Source: Paralithodes platypus (Eukaryota > Arthropoda > Malacostraca > Decapoda > Lithodidae). From it: a stretch of 64,000 nucleotides of DNA. Location: positions 29,529,363-29,593,362 of the forward strand of contig CM064512.1 in the NCBI GenBank assembly GCA_032716605.1, in the 5' to 3' direction. A program made the position numbers and the translations under genes. The notes under the pieces are model-generated. The model did no database searches. It was given only the letters and a program-made list of their open reading frames with translations, and was not told the origin of the DNA. Below are positions 10,193-21,418 of the stretch, in pieces (the first letter of the stretch is position 1; every line of letters begins with the position of its first letter).

Positions 10193-10803
10193 ACCGGGTG
10201 CTTATCTTCAACCCACGGGAGCAATGGTTGTGTGAACCCTGACATCCTCAGCTGCAAGTTCTGTCAAAACAGACACTACCATATCCTCTGGCAGTCCAGA
10301 TCTCAATGGGACGGTGCAAAAAGGAGCAAAAACCTCAACAGGTAACAAAGACCAAGACGCAAACTACCACGATGTCTGTGTCGTCAAAGAAGACTAGTAT
10401 TATCCTCCCAACTGTTATGCTGCCAACAGTTAAGGAATCAAGAGGAACAGTCAAGATGAGAACACTGCTGGATCAGTGCTCACAGTGCACCTTCATTTTA
10501 AATTCCGCTCTAGACTCGATCCATTATATAAACGTGGGTGACGAAGAGCTAGAGTTGCGAGGGTTTACCGGAGCATGTGAGAGCAGAAAGTACCCAGTAG
10601 TGTCCTTCAAATACAAGCTCCGGGGCAGAAACTATCCTCTACAAGCAGTTGTGGTACAAACTCTCCCGGATCACAAAGGATCAGAATGCCTTGAAGCAGA
10701 CATGAGAGTTTTGCGAAACAAGGGTTACAAATTAGCTGATCCTCTAATGACCCAGACATCTCGACTGGCATTGTTGGTTGGTGCCGATTATATTATGCCT
10801 TAG
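10193..10803 (+). pseudogene. BEL/Pao aspartic protease (DUF1758-type)
   Basis: The 10306-10803 frame contains RTLLDQCSQCTFI, aligned to the family's LLDSGS active-site loop. The catalytic Asp is present but the following residues are QC rather than the usual S/T-G, so cleavage activity is doubtful. The LRGFTGA stretch and a later hydrophobic sheet to LLVGADYI fit the retropepsin fold. It lies between gag and RT as expected. The joining region upstream is frameshifted. Confidence 0.8.
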
Positions 10804-13065
10804 TGCGGCCAGGGTACAAAAAGGAGGGTGACATAATTCTATTACCCACTAAATTTGGCTATGCACTAAGTGGCTCCTGCCATAATGACAAGTCTAGCGC
10901 CCAAGTAGAGGTAGTTACAAATTTGAAAGTTGCGGTCACCCCGATGGATCATTATATATCCACGGAGTAAAGTAATCCATGTCATAATGAATTACAATGT
11001 ATGTGGGAACTGGATCATCTAGGAATTTCTCCAAACGAAGATTCAAAGGAAAACATGAATGCGTTGGACATATACAAGGAGACAGTAACATACTCTGCAC
11101 AGAATCAGCAATATGAAGTCAGACTGCCATGGAATGAACATAAAGAGAAGCTGCCTTCTAATTATGGTTTAGCAGCGGGTCACCTAAGGGGTCTGCAGAA
11201 TCGTTTCAAGCAAGAACCTGTCTATTGTAGTCACTACACCAACGTTATCCAAGATCAACTTCATCGTGATTTTATTGAAGAGGTTCCTTTCGGTGTTACT
11301 GAAAACATTAATTATTTGGCACATCACGGGGTCACCAGGAATAGCACAACGACGCCCGTTCGTATTGTGTACGACTGTTTCGCTAGTATTGGCAAAGGCA
11401 GGCCAAGTCTTAATGACTGCCTTTAAACAGGGCCATCACTGGTGCCAGATCTAGCAAAAATATTGCTGCGATTCAGGGTACACAAATATGCCTGGATAAG
11501 TGACATCGAGAAGGCCTTTCTCATGTTGAGACTTCATGAAGAAGATCGTGATTACACCCGATTTCTGTGGCCAAAGGATCCCTTGGACTTAACTTCACCC
11601 TTACTTTGCTACCGATTTAAGGTAGTGTTGTTCGGGGCGACTTGCTCACAGTTTCTTCTTAATGCCAATATCTTAAACCATCTTTCCATTATTAAAGAGG
11701 ATCCCGGAGTTGTGGAGGATTGTACATTGACAACCTCCAGGGTACAGGCAGTGATGAAGAGACTGTCATTAAGCATTACTGGGATGCCCAAAGAATAATG
11801 TCTCAAGCACATTTATATCTCAGAGAATGGGCTACCAATAGTCCTCAACTACGTGACCTCCTGCAATTGGATGGTGTTGCTGCCAAGAATCAAGAGCGAG
11901 TGAAAACATTAGGACTCTTGTGGTTACCTGACTCTGATCTGTTGACGTGCAACGCTAGTCTCCCAAAGACCAATAAGGCAACAAAGAGAGAGTGCTTAAG
12001 AGTGGCGGCACTACTGTTCGATCCACTCGGTGTACTACTGCCCGTTACAATAAGGTCCAGAATTTTCTTACAGCAATTATGGAGACTGAAACTAGATTGG
12101 GACGATCCGCTACCTGACGACTACGCTACCGAATGGTCTACAGTTACCAAAGACCTGCACCTCTGCTGTGATTTTACTTATCCTCGGAGGACGGTATATG
12201 CTGATTCAGTGGAACTTCATGCGTTTAGCAATGCAAGTGGTGTCGCCTATGGCACTGCAATATATTTTGTGAGCCCGGAACATAGCTGTCTGGTCATCGC
12301 TAAAGCAAAGGTCGCTCCCATAAGATCCATAACTATACCAAGATTGGAGCTAACTGCTGCTTTGCTAGCCGTCAGATTAACCCTCCAGCCACGGCTATGT
12401 ATTATATATATATTCCTCGAAACCCGGGTGTTTTGGCCGAAAAACGTCTAGGCTAGGCTACCGTATATTCGTTAATCAGACTGCTTCCCGCATTCCCGCG
12501 CATCCCCAAGCGTAGCTGTGTTATTTACCTGTAGAATGGCATTAAGTAGAGCTCCCTAAGTCAGCTGGTTGAGCTGTGATGATGATTTCATTGGAGATAA
12601 CTTTATGGCCAAAACAGCCACTTTACACCACTTTTCGATACTTAACAACAACATACAGGCACACACGAACAAGCGACGCTCTCCTTCTTGTGGCCGGAGA
12701 TGCGGGGCGTCGGTCCAGCCGGCTGTTGTTTACATGCGTCGGACCGACGCCTCGCACACGAAGCTCACAGGCTTTCAACCACTGGCGTTCAAGAGGCCTT
12801 CCGGGTACCTGTTATATGCTTTTTTATGGGCGTTCAAGAGGTCTTCCGTGGTGAGAGGGTTAATCAAATTTGTGGAGGAAGCCTATCATAATATTGTAAA
12901 AGTCAACAAAATTGTATTATGGTGCGACAGCCAGGTTACATTGCATTGGTTGCGTAGTATGAAGAAGCTTCCAGTGTATGTCGCAAACCGAGTTGACAAA
13001 ATAAAACCCCTTCTTCCGACTGTAGACTTCCGGTACGTGTCCTCTAAAGAAAACCCTAGTGACTT
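10804..13065 (+). pseudogene. BEL/Pao reverse transcriptase and RNase H
   Basis: Copies the element RNA into DNA. In order: WELDHLGI linker; LPWNEHKEKLPSNYGLA; a YLAHHGV..N.TTTPVRIVYD fingers region; ISDIEKAFLMLRL with the first catalytic Asp; VLFGATCSQFLL; YIDNLQGT, the second catalytic motif (YxDN is usual in this clade). RNase H follows, with FSNAS where the family has FSDAS (first acidic residue lost), RLELTAALLAVRL, and WCDSQVTLHWL with its Asp intact. Breaks: TAA at 11424 in place of a Gln codon, a one-base shift near 11720, and a MITE exactly inside RNase H at 12381-12859. The gene ends at NPSD, where the SINE begins. Confidence 0.9.
12381..12859. mobile_element. piggyBac-like MITE inside BEL RNase H
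   Basis: 479 bp flanked by TTAA at 12377-12380 and 12860-12863. Ends are inverted: CCCTCCAGCCAC on the left, CCCTCTCACCAC on the opposite strand at the right. The reading frame of RNase H is the same at both TTAA copies, so the insertion site is exact and the coding sequence on either side belongs to one gene. It holds a duplicated GGCGTTCAAGAGG(C/T)CTTCC near its right end. No transposase. Confidence 0.85.
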
Positions 13066-13623
13066 ATTTTTTATTTTTTATTTTTTTTTCTATATTCCAA
13101 CTTACTCCCTCTCGGGCATAGGTTGAGAGCCTGACCATTCACCGCTGTACAATGAGCAGTGAAGCCCGTGAAGTCTTGCTCCAGTCTAGGGAGTGAGACA
13201 TGTGAAGCACGTAGAGTACAACGAGCACCTGCCATCTTGCCTTCACATGAGGCACGGTGCTCACTCATGGCCCGAAGCGACCCCATCTCTGAAGCCACCT
13301 CGTTCCCGTGCTTCACTGTCTCACCCCCTACACTCGGACTCTCATTCTTACACACACACACACACACAATGCCACCTGTTGAGCAGATAACTCACCAGGC
13401 ATTGCACCCTTATAGCATATTTTGAATATGGGAATATTCATACATTGCTATTTAATCAGGGAACAATGAGGGTATTTTATTGGCGATTCGGTGGGCTTTG
13501 TGGTAATGCACTGATACTAGGCATAGCTCAAATTCCATCCCAATAATATCTTCCCATTGATACATCGGGATTTGAACCCGGGACCTTTGGATTACCAGGC
13601 CAGTGGCAAGACCACTCCGCCAC
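13066..13623 (-). mobile_element. tRNA-derived SINE inside BEL pol
   Basis: Minus-strand retroposon. The head at the right end has pol III boxes: GGCGGAGTGG (A box) and GGTTCAAATCC (B box) about 45 bases apart. A T-rich tract at 13066-13092 is the A-rich tail. A possible ACTT target duplication flanks it. BEL codons for NPSD end on the left and RGVSAKHL resumes on the right. A (CA)n run at 13352-13369 lies inside. Related to the SINE at 36.77 kb. Confidence 0.75.
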
Positions 13624-15431
13624 ACTTCCCCTAGAGGTGTTTCGGCAAAACATCTGAAATATTCTGCGTTTTGGTGGGAGGGGCCAGACCTGATGACCCA
13701 ACGCCAAAAGTAACTAGCCAAGTCATTGGGACTAATGATGAACAGGACACACGGTTATGGAACTGGGAAAAATATGGCAGTTATGATAAATTAATTCGGG
13801 TAGTTGCATGGACTAATCGATACAAGAATAATTTGAAGGCAAAAATTAAAGGGACGTCTTCCACAGACAGTGCCCTCCTCAGCATAAAGGAGCTAAAATT
13901 AGCAGAACAGATTATAGCTCTAAGATGCCAGCAGGAATGCTTCCCAAAGGAGTACGAGATGCTGTCTGGTGACAAGAGTACTCGCAATAATTTGGTAAAC
14001 CAATTAGGACTTGTCATGAAAGGAGGATTAATTGTATGTGAAGGTAGATTGAAGTTAGCGGCTCTTCCGGATTCAATGAAATATCCGATACTACTGCCTT
14101 CCAAACATCCTTTCACTACCATGCTCATCAATATGTGTCATCATGTCTGTTGTCACTATGGAGTTAATCACGTGGTCGCATATATATGGAATAGGTGGTG
14201 GATTCCTAAGATAAGACAAGCGGTAAAACAAGTGACCAGTAACTGTATAACCTGTCGTAAAATACAGGGTAATACCTACGCGAAAGCTAGAGTACCTCCT
14301 CTATCAGACATCAGGACTACTCCTAGAGATCCCTTCGAGGTCAAGGGGGTTGTTATACAGGAGCAATTCCTGTACGGGGCTCACACAACAACAAGGCTTA
14401 TATGCTTTTATTTACGTGCGCTACTACAAGAGCTATTCACATTGAAGTAGTTAGCATATGTCCTGTGACAGCTTTATCCATGCGTTCCGGAGATTTTGTA
14501 GTGGCAGGGATTTCCACAGATAATGTTAAGCGACAATGCTGCTACATTTGTGGGAGCTTCCAGACACTTGGAAGACATCCAAAGCGATCCCAGTCTTCAG
14601 GCTCATCTTGCCGAAATCCGATGTGAATGGCGTTTTATCCTATCACGCGCGCCTTGGTTCGGAGCTATTTGGGAGAGAGCCATAGGTATAGTGAAGGCTG
14701 GGCTTAAAAAAGTACTAGGTCGTGCTCTAGTCTCTTTTGAGGAAAAAACTACTGTCCTATTGGAGCTGGAGGCTACCGTGAATGATCACCCTTTAACATA
14801 TGTCTCGGGTGATCTGGAGGACCCTTGCCCTATTACTCCATCCATGCTGGTTAAAGGTCGTAGACTTTGTGACTTCCCATAGGACCTAATTCAGCTAGAT
14901 GAGCTGCAGGATCCTAGTTACGATAGTAAAGCAGCGATACACAGCAGGTACAATTACATCAATAAATTGATCCGGGTCCTATGGAAGCGTTGGTCTAGTG
15001 AATACTTGGCATCACTACGAGAAGCCTATAAGAATAAATGAGGCTCATCAAGCAGTGTATGGCCAAAGATAAATGACATCGTGCTTATACATGACGATGG
15101 ACCTCGTCTCCTTTGGAAACTTGGTAGGGTAGTTAGACTCTATCCCGGACGAGATGATCTGGTTAGAGTGGTCCAGATTAGAACAAAAACTGGCCTGACC
15201 ACTCGACCCATCGTCAAGTTGTATCCATTGGAACAGGAAATTGAAAGCATTTCGATCCCTCAACCGGCGGTCACTGGTGATGGTGTTAGCTCTCACGACT
15301 CCACCCCTATGTCACCAGCGGTCGCTGGACCATCTGCCAGTAACGATCCTGTTGGAAGATTACCTCTTCGCCGAGCCACTGTTAGCTCTTCACAGGTTTG
15401 GAGATCTAACATCGCTGCAGGATTATTGTAA
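13624..15431 (+). pseudogene. BEL/Pao integrase with DUF5641-like C-terminus
   Basis: Inserts the DNA copy into the genome. After AFWWEGP, a frameshift enters the 13671-14450 frame with a His/His/Cys/Cys zinc-binding region (CHHVCCHYG, later NCITCRK) and IRTTPRDPF just before the catalytic core. The position of the first catalytic Asp (GVD in the family) reads GVV. After frame changes the core continues as FTCATTRAIHIEVV, LSDNAATFVGA (second Asp) and WERAIGIVKAGL (catalytic Glu). A C-terminal domain resembling DUF5641 (WKLGRVVRLYPGRDDLVRVV, then KLYPLE) ends near 15230. At least three frameshifts and a stop at 14881. Confidence 0.88.
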
Positions 15432-15444
15432 ATAATGTATATAT

Positions 15445-15458
15445 TGGTGGTGGGAATG
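15445..15458 (+). other. Polypurine-like tract before 3' LTR
   Basis: GGTGGTGGGAATG abuts the start of the 3' LTR, the place where plus-strand synthesis is primed in LTR elements. Confidence 0.45.
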
Positions 15459-15952
15459 TGTCGAGACTCGTAAGTAACTCGACAATTTAGGTTAAGTAAA
15501 CATACTGGAAGTTCAAATTAGGCGCCAGTATTAGGCTAAGTTATAAATCTATATAAAAGATATATACTATTTCGTATTAAGTTTATATGGGTTTATTATC
15601 CATTATTATATCGGGTTGTCATTATAATAAATCCGGTATATCTTGTAGTTAGTTAAATGACGCATTGATAGATAAGATAACTGCGTATGTGTCCTATTCG
15701 GAAACCTGAGGGTCCCTCGCAACAAGACAAACTAAACTCGCTTTAGCTACGACCTCGCGAACATCTCCTTCTAGCCGCTCCAATACAACCACCTGTTTCC
15801 TGCTAAGTCATCCTAATTCTTATCTCTTAGTGGCCACTATATCTTCTATCTATTCCTACCACTATCATTGAGCTATCTATCCCTATCAACCAATAAAAGT
15901 AAGTTAACTCTTGTGAGTTTATAGGTAAATTCCGCGTTGTTTACTATCGAAT
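15459..15952 (+). repeat. BEL 3' LTR
   Basis: Matches 7148-7641 base for base in length, with about 14 substitutions and none of the indels expected from great age. AATAAA at 15892. The last six or so bases may be missing compared with the 5' copy. Six bases later a TTAA MITE begins. Confidence 0.9.
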
Positions 15953-15961
15953 CATATTTAA

Positions 15962-16642
15962 CCCGTTGAGACCCAGCGTCGCACGTGTTGCGTCGGCAGT
16001 CTTTGATCACCAACTCCCAGCGACGCATCACGTGCGTCCGACATATAAAAAACACTTACGTGGCTCGTAAGGTAGGAAATGGCGGGAGAATAGGAGGGGG
16101 AGGTACCGTAGTGTGTGGGGCAGCCGGGCCAGTAGGTGTGAGCGGGCCGAGACAGCCGCGCGGCTGGTGGTGGTGGGCTTAGTGGGGATAGTTTACACCC
16201 CTAGTTTACCGCCACTTTGAACCTTCATTACTCCGGTCGTATGGGAGCTAGAGGCTTGAGATTTATGTGAGATACTCCTTAGGATGTATGCCGTACAATG
16301 CCATACTCAGTTTTTACCCTAGTGCTCCCGGGCGGGTGGTCATGCGGGGGAGACGAACTATTGAAACCCCCCGCCCCCCATATGACCGAAATGAGTTTTT
16401 TTTTATTTGTGTGTTCATTTCTCACCATTCTCTTCCATTTTGGCTCAACAAATTTTGTTGAAGCTCCCCCCCCCCAACCCCCCACCGGCACCCCCCCCCA
16501 AAAAAAATGTCAGAGGTGATTTTTTTTTGTTTTTTTTTTCATTTCTCATCCTTGTCTTCCATTTTAGCAAACAAAACAAATAAGTGAAAATGGCTTGGGA
16601 CTGGGGTGAACAAAATATTATAACTAGCCGGGGCTCAACGGG
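15962..16642. mobile_element. piggyBac-like MITE next to BEL 3' LTR
   Basis: 681 bp between TTAA at 15958-15961 and 16643-16646. Ends are near-perfect inverted repeats: CCCGTTGAGACCC and, on the other strand, CCCGTTGAGCCCC. Inside the left end is a further inverted pair around GCGTCGCACGTG / CGACGCATCACGTGCG. C-runs and T-runs lie in the right half. Non-coding. Confidence 0.8.
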
Positions 16643-16839
16643 TTAAGGATAAGGCAAGCAAATGCAATTATAATTTAAATGTGAATGGCGTGTTCTGTTT
16701 TATATTATATATATGACTTGAAGTTTAGTTAAGTGTATCTACAGATACAGTGAGAAATAATAAGTGTACTCAAATGTTTGCATGTTCAAAATACAGAGTT
16801 CTGGTCCATCAAAGTATAAAATCAATGAACATCCATGTA

Positions 16840-16995
16840 CAGTTGGCCAACTTAGTCCTGTGACATAATATTCCAGTGTGTGGAGGTGTGTGGCATTTCA
16901 TACGTAGTAAACAACGTAGTTTTATGAATGAAAACCTCAAATCCCATGGCGTGTGAAAGACAAGACGTGATTGGGTGAGACGAAAAATATCGGGA
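16840..16995 (+). repeat. Terminal repeat, left copy, TA-CAGTTGGCC type
   Basis: Begins CAGTTGGCCAACTTAGTCC after TA, and its ~155 bp match the reverse complement of 35600-35741 with scattered differences. Inverted orientation and TA flanks suggest ends of a Tc1/mariner-type element. The two copies are 18.9 kb apart, so they may be one element filled with insertions or two separate ones. Confidence 0.6.
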
Positions 16996-17558
16996 AACTC
17001 TAGTTTCTCCATTATTTGCATTACTGGAGGGTTAGTCGATATTCGTGAATTATGTTAGATAATAAACGGATATGAAATGAAGACACCCACAGTTATTATT
17101 AATACATAACCTATCCTTACTCAAATTATTAGGCATGGCGAAAAATTTGGGTGTCGGTGGCAGGTGGGTTGAGCTTCGTTTCATTTTAATCGAGACGTGC
17201 CGGCACGGCTGGTATTAATGACTCACAGGTGAATGGTCGTATTTAGGATGCCTGCATATTGATTGTTTGGCATATAACTTCTATGGACAGTAACATTTAT
17301 AATTTGTTATAATATGAAGTGTGTAGTGTAAATGGCTGAACTTGCTTTTTTATGAAAATTATACTTTAAGAGTTATTTGGTGGGTTTTATTACCGAGTTT
17401 TTATTCTCTTGGAAACCAAGACTCAAAAAGCGCCCTTGTAATGAATGGATTTCTCCTCAGAATGTGAGAGATCCTTCTTAATCTTTTCAAATAGAGTATG
17501 TAAATATTTGTGTATATCCTAACAATCCTCAGGCGATTTTATTCAACCAGTCAAATAA
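16996..17558. other. Non-coding stretch
   Basis: AT-rich, without supported frames or recognisable repeat other than the continuing edge of the terminal repeat to its left. Confidence 0.5.
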
Positions 17559-17763
17559 CCCATTCAGTACCAGGGACGTCCTTTTCATCATGTTCTGGCA
17601 AATATTTGACGCTTTTATTCAGCTTAGGAAGGGCCTTTAGCAATAATAAGGCTTCAAACTATCTCAACCAAACCTTTTAACTACCACAGATCCTTTCTAA
17701 GCTGCATAATATCGTCTAAATATAGAAAGAATAAAATATAACACGTCGCTGGTACTCGAAGGG
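17559..17763. mobile_element. Short TTAA-type MITE, family with 33972-34175
   Basis: 205 bp. Left end CCCATTCAGTACCAGGGACG, right end (other strand) CCCTTCGAGTACCAGCGACG: clear inverted repeats of over 20 bp. Right flank TTAA, left flank decayed to ATAA. The interior (GGCTTCAAACTATCTCAA; CCACAGATCC; ATCGTCTA) matches the copy at 33.97-34.18 kb. Confidence 0.75.
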
Positions 17764-17791
17764 TTAAATGATTAACTGAAATTCTAATTAA

Positions 17792-17885
17792 CCCTTTGAT
17801 CCTTAGAGGTCTTTTATAATGTTAACAAGAACACTTAGCAGTAAAATTATTAACAAAACAAAAATTTCGTTGACTGATTGATGGG
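17792..17885. mobile_element. Tiny TTAA-flanked MITE candidate
   Basis: 94 bp between TTAA at 17788-17791 and 17886-17889, ends CCCTTTGATC and (other strand) CCCATCAATC. Too short for more. Confidence 0.45.
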
Positions 17886-18407
17886 TTAAAGGTGGTCAAA
17901 CAAAATTGGTTGTAGCTGGAATTACAAAGTGATCATCGGTTTCAAAAGGGTTGACTTATTGTGTTTAACCTTCATACTATGACGTTTCCAAATATAAATA
18001 AAGTCGGCTAAGGTTTGCCATACTAAAATAGCTATATACAGTGCGTCAATATACTAATAATTATGATCAAATTAATGCAGAAAAAAAATAGAATAATGAC
18101 GGTTAAAGGCCAGAAATATTTGTGTTTTTTAGTTCATGTGCATTTTGCAGACAGATTATCACCTCTAGTTGCTATTGAAACATGTTTGCATACTAATTAA
18201 GTGCATATCATGGTGCATAGTCAGTATATCATGATAATATATTTAAATGTAACGCTTCCTAACTCGAAATAGCCTTTCTCTGTATTGCTAAAATCACTTC
18301 AGACAATTCATTCTTTTCCAACAGCATTTAAATCAACTTCACCAAGCCCAAAAAGAACCCTGCCCGTACTTCCACACAGCCATGGTTGTGGTGGTGGTGG
18401 AGCTGGT
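17886..18407. other. Non-coding stretch
   Basis: No gene or known element seen. AT-rich. Confidence 0.5.
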
Positions 18408-18734
18408 AGTCTGGGAGCCGAGGGGTCGAACCTTGCAGTGAGAGTTAAAGTTTTTTTCTCTTCATATTATGTTAGAGGGGGTCATGGGTGATCATTTCCA
18501 GGGGGGTGACCGCTGATCACCCTTGGGCAATTCTCGGTATTAACCCTTTCAGTAGTAGAGCCGCAAAAGTGAGGAGTGCGATAGAAATTAGAGTAGGGGC
18601 CAAGGGAATACTTATAACTCGGCAGTTTTTTGAGATACAGAACCATGTAACACCTTAAAATGTAGATTGTGATATGCTCTTTGGAATTATGAATAGTATA
18701 TACCCCATTTATATCATATCCAGGGGTCAAAAAT
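18408..18734 (+). repeat. Left long inverted repeat of Academ-like element
   Basis: Reverse-complement partner of 26217-26560. Shared words: GAGAGTTAAA, CATATTATGT.AGAGGGGG, TGGGTGATCATTTCCAGGGG, TTAACCCTTTCAGTAGTAG and ATATCCAGGGGTCAAAAA. Similarity fades outside about 18408 and inside about 18734. A TTAACCC start within it hints that a smaller element may be embedded. Confidence 0.8.
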
Positions 18735-19398
18735 TTATGAAATGTTACAAGACTGACTACTCAAGGATTCAGTAATATTTATATGAAATAATGCATAATT
18801 AGGCCAAAATTACTCAGAGTTAAGGTTTTCCTTAGAATATCATATTTTAACAATCTTGGGAAAGCCAAGCTGGCACTTCTTAACTTATCTCAAGAAATTG
18901 TGGTTTCTATGACAATCATTCACCACGCAAATGTGAATATTTATTTGCGTGTTTTGGATTATCTAATTGTCTATTCTTATGTTTTTGACTTGTCAAAGAT
19001 AATTGGTATACACATCTAGTAATATTTGGCTTGTTTACAAATGAATCACATATTTTGAGATCATAATGTAGGTAATATAATGAAATAATGTGCTATTTAC
19101 TGAGGGTAAATTCTGCAGATGATATGCATATAAAATCACAACTGTGTTGGTCCATGGTGGCTAAGCCACTACCAATTTCTCAAAGCAATTATTTAGACAG
19201 ATCAGTTCATGAATAACATCAGATATTCTATAATTTAACACATTGAGAAATTGGTAACCCCATCGCCAAGGGGTCACGCCTGATAGCCGTGCAAGTCCAG
19301 CCACAGGTCCACCCGCCCACCCTTTTTTCTCCAATGAATTAATTGGTCATCTTCTAATGTTCCCATTGTGATTCATAGTTCTAGTTCATGATACTGTG
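18735..19398. other. 3' non-coding part of Academ-like element
   Basis: Between the left inverted repeat and the stop codon of the minus-strand gene. No frames. Lies where 3' UTR and terminal sequence would be. Confidence 0.5.
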
Positions 19399-21418
19399 TC
19401 AGTGTTGATATCCATCTGTCCTTGAACAACCAGTGCTGAAGCATCTACAAAACATTGTACATGGAAGACTATTCCCTTTACAGTTGCACCTCCTTGAACA
19501 TGGTTGGTCTGTGGCACATCCACATTTCATCAGATTGAGAATATAGTCGGGTGCATATTTTACATTGTCAGGAATTGTAATTGGTGACAGTATTTTTACA
19601 TTTTGTATCTTTCTCCACCCAAAATTTTCCACATCAAGATCAGGTAGGTTGTTCTGTTGAAGGGACCTCCAGAGAATAGCCTGGTAAAGGGCACGTTTCA
19701 CGTTCTCACAGAAGGCTTCTGAAGTTGGTGGAAGTGTATTCAGTTTTGGAGATGAAGTGTAACCCTTGCCATTTTTAGTTGCCCAAAGTTGTACTCGTGC
19801 TTCAGACATTGTTGACACATTGGTAAGTCCATAACATGCTGCTATAAATGCTGTTGCTTGTTTGATGACATCTGTAAGATCTGCATTGACATCACCAATT
19901 GCAGATAAACTATATTTTCTTGATCTCAGTACTTTGATGACTGTCCCCTTTCCGATGCCAAAGTATGTTGCCACAGTATCACAACCAGACAATGCATGTG
20001 CAGGAAGCAGATCTGCAATGATCATCTCATGTATGTGTGCTGTTGCTCTGATATCAAGTACACCTCTTCCTCTAACAGGGGACTCCATGAATACAGGAAT
20101 GTTGATGTGAGCTGCCTGGTAGTAGTAAACAAGGAGGACAAAGACATCAGTGTCATCTAACACCTTGATGGACTTTCCTTCTTGACTGCACTTTAATACT
20201 TGTTGCACCATAATGTTGTCTGCTTCCTCATGTGTGGTAGCCAGGTCATGTCGCCTTTTGATGATATCATTCTGGATCTCCACTGGGTAACTGTCTTTCC
20301 CAGTAATGACCAACTTATGAAGACATGTGCTCTGTGTGTGAAATAGACTGTCTCCACATAGTTTCTCGAAGATTATGTTAATCAGCTGCTTTTTAATCTC
20401 TGTCACTGTGAGTCCTACTTTCTGTGCAGGTAGAGTTGACTTAGGATGAAAGTGATAAACTTTGCTAACTCCAGCGCCCCTCAAACCTCTTGCTTCTGAC
20501 TTTGTGCTGTAGTCTTGGTAGCGGTCAAAGACAAGGTATACATCATACTCACGAAGAAATGTGTGAAGTTGTTGTTTTAAGTTCGAGACATAATCTTCAA
20601 CGGTTCCTATTGCAGGCCAGTTGATCACCCAAAGATATGCAGAGCCATCTATGACTAGCACTTCAGGTTTTCCAGCACTTCTATTAGACATTTCTACCTG
20701 GAGGTGCTTCTTCAGCTGAGACTTGTTTTTGGCGATTCTCATACCATCTCTTGAGAACATTGATAATGGTACAGGTGAAAGCTCATGTGATATAACGTGT
20801 TTTACATCAACGTCCCTTGAGCTTGACAGTAGTCCAATAACTCGTGCATAGATTGCATTGACATCTGTAATTTGATTTCCATCATGGACAATTGCATGCT
20901 TTGTTGCTGCCATGGTAACTATTTTCTTTGGAATACTGTTATGAAACCCAGCTGGCAACTTCTTTTCAAATTCTTCCATCAGTTTCCTTCCAATATCCAC
21001 AGATTGGTGAACGTTAATGTCTGGATTCCCAGTTTTTCCAGTAACAATGTTCACTAGTTCTTTTGGGTGCTCTGAAGGATTCAATGGGTCTGTGCAAACA
21101 TCCAGCATCCTTCGAATCCCTTTTCTGTCTTCAGCATCTGATGCTTTTCTGGCCTTTCCCTCTTCCTTGTGTGTAACTTTAACTCTTTGGTAATCACTCT
21201 CACCTTCTTCCATGTCACTGAGGCTTGCAAGGAGCTCCCCACAGATGTGTCGACTCAGGGCCCAGACTTTGAGGGCCTCAGGCTTCAGTGTTATTCCTAT
21301 TATCCCTCCTTTACTGTGCCCATATCTCATGTATGTTGACTCGATATACTGGTCGCTCCAAATTCCATTCCATATTCCTTGAAGATGATGCATCACATGT
21401 TCTCCATTCAGGAAATAT
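19399..21418 (-). pseudogene. Academ-like transposase C-terminus plus XPG-like nuclease
   Basis: Continuous frame of ~670 element codons, entered from LINE tail sequence (the first ~35 codons of the 705-codon frame are LINE-derived). Residue numbers are those of the open frame. Residues 36-190 continue the transposase, including IWSDQYIEST (53-61), a candidate catalytic Asp/Glu pair. From about 285 the signatures of the XPG/FEN nuclease fold appear: VLVIDGS (D290), VFDRYQD (D331), THEEAD (E430, E431, D433), LDDTDVF (D454, D455, D457) and SGCDT..YFGIGKGT (511-525), like the helix-turn-helix DNA clamp. The C-terminus has a Cys-rich CXC-type cluster (about 664-698). All acidic residues look present, so this half may be intact. 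Neighbour: a LINE inserted immediately upstream. Confidence 0.78.

Larger units (their letters stand above)
7148..15952 (+). mobile_element. BEL/Pao LTR retrotransposon, decayed
   Basis: An 8.8 kb element with ~494 bp direct LTRs, gag, protease, reverse transcriptase, RNase H and integrase in BEL/Pao order. The sequence soon after the 5' LTR, GGTCCTTCGA, is common in the leader of BEL elements. About 14 differences between the LTRs, counted by eye, indicate insertion some time ago. Frameshifts and stops break every domain. A MITE (12.38-12.86 kb) and a SINE (13.07-13.62 kb) inserted later. No clear 5 bp target duplication is visible: the 5' flank ends GACGAG, and the 3' flank is CATAT if the LTR ends at TCGAAT. 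Confidence 0.92.

Noticed and set aside
13556..13623. Possible tRNA gene on the minus strand
   Set aside because: A and B boxes are present but acceptor and anticodon stems do not fold properly and a long retroposon tail follows; it is a SINE head.
19862..20110. Plus-strand frames opposite the transposase-XPG gene and opposite the LINE RTs
   Set aside because: Shadows of strong minus-strand coding sequence.
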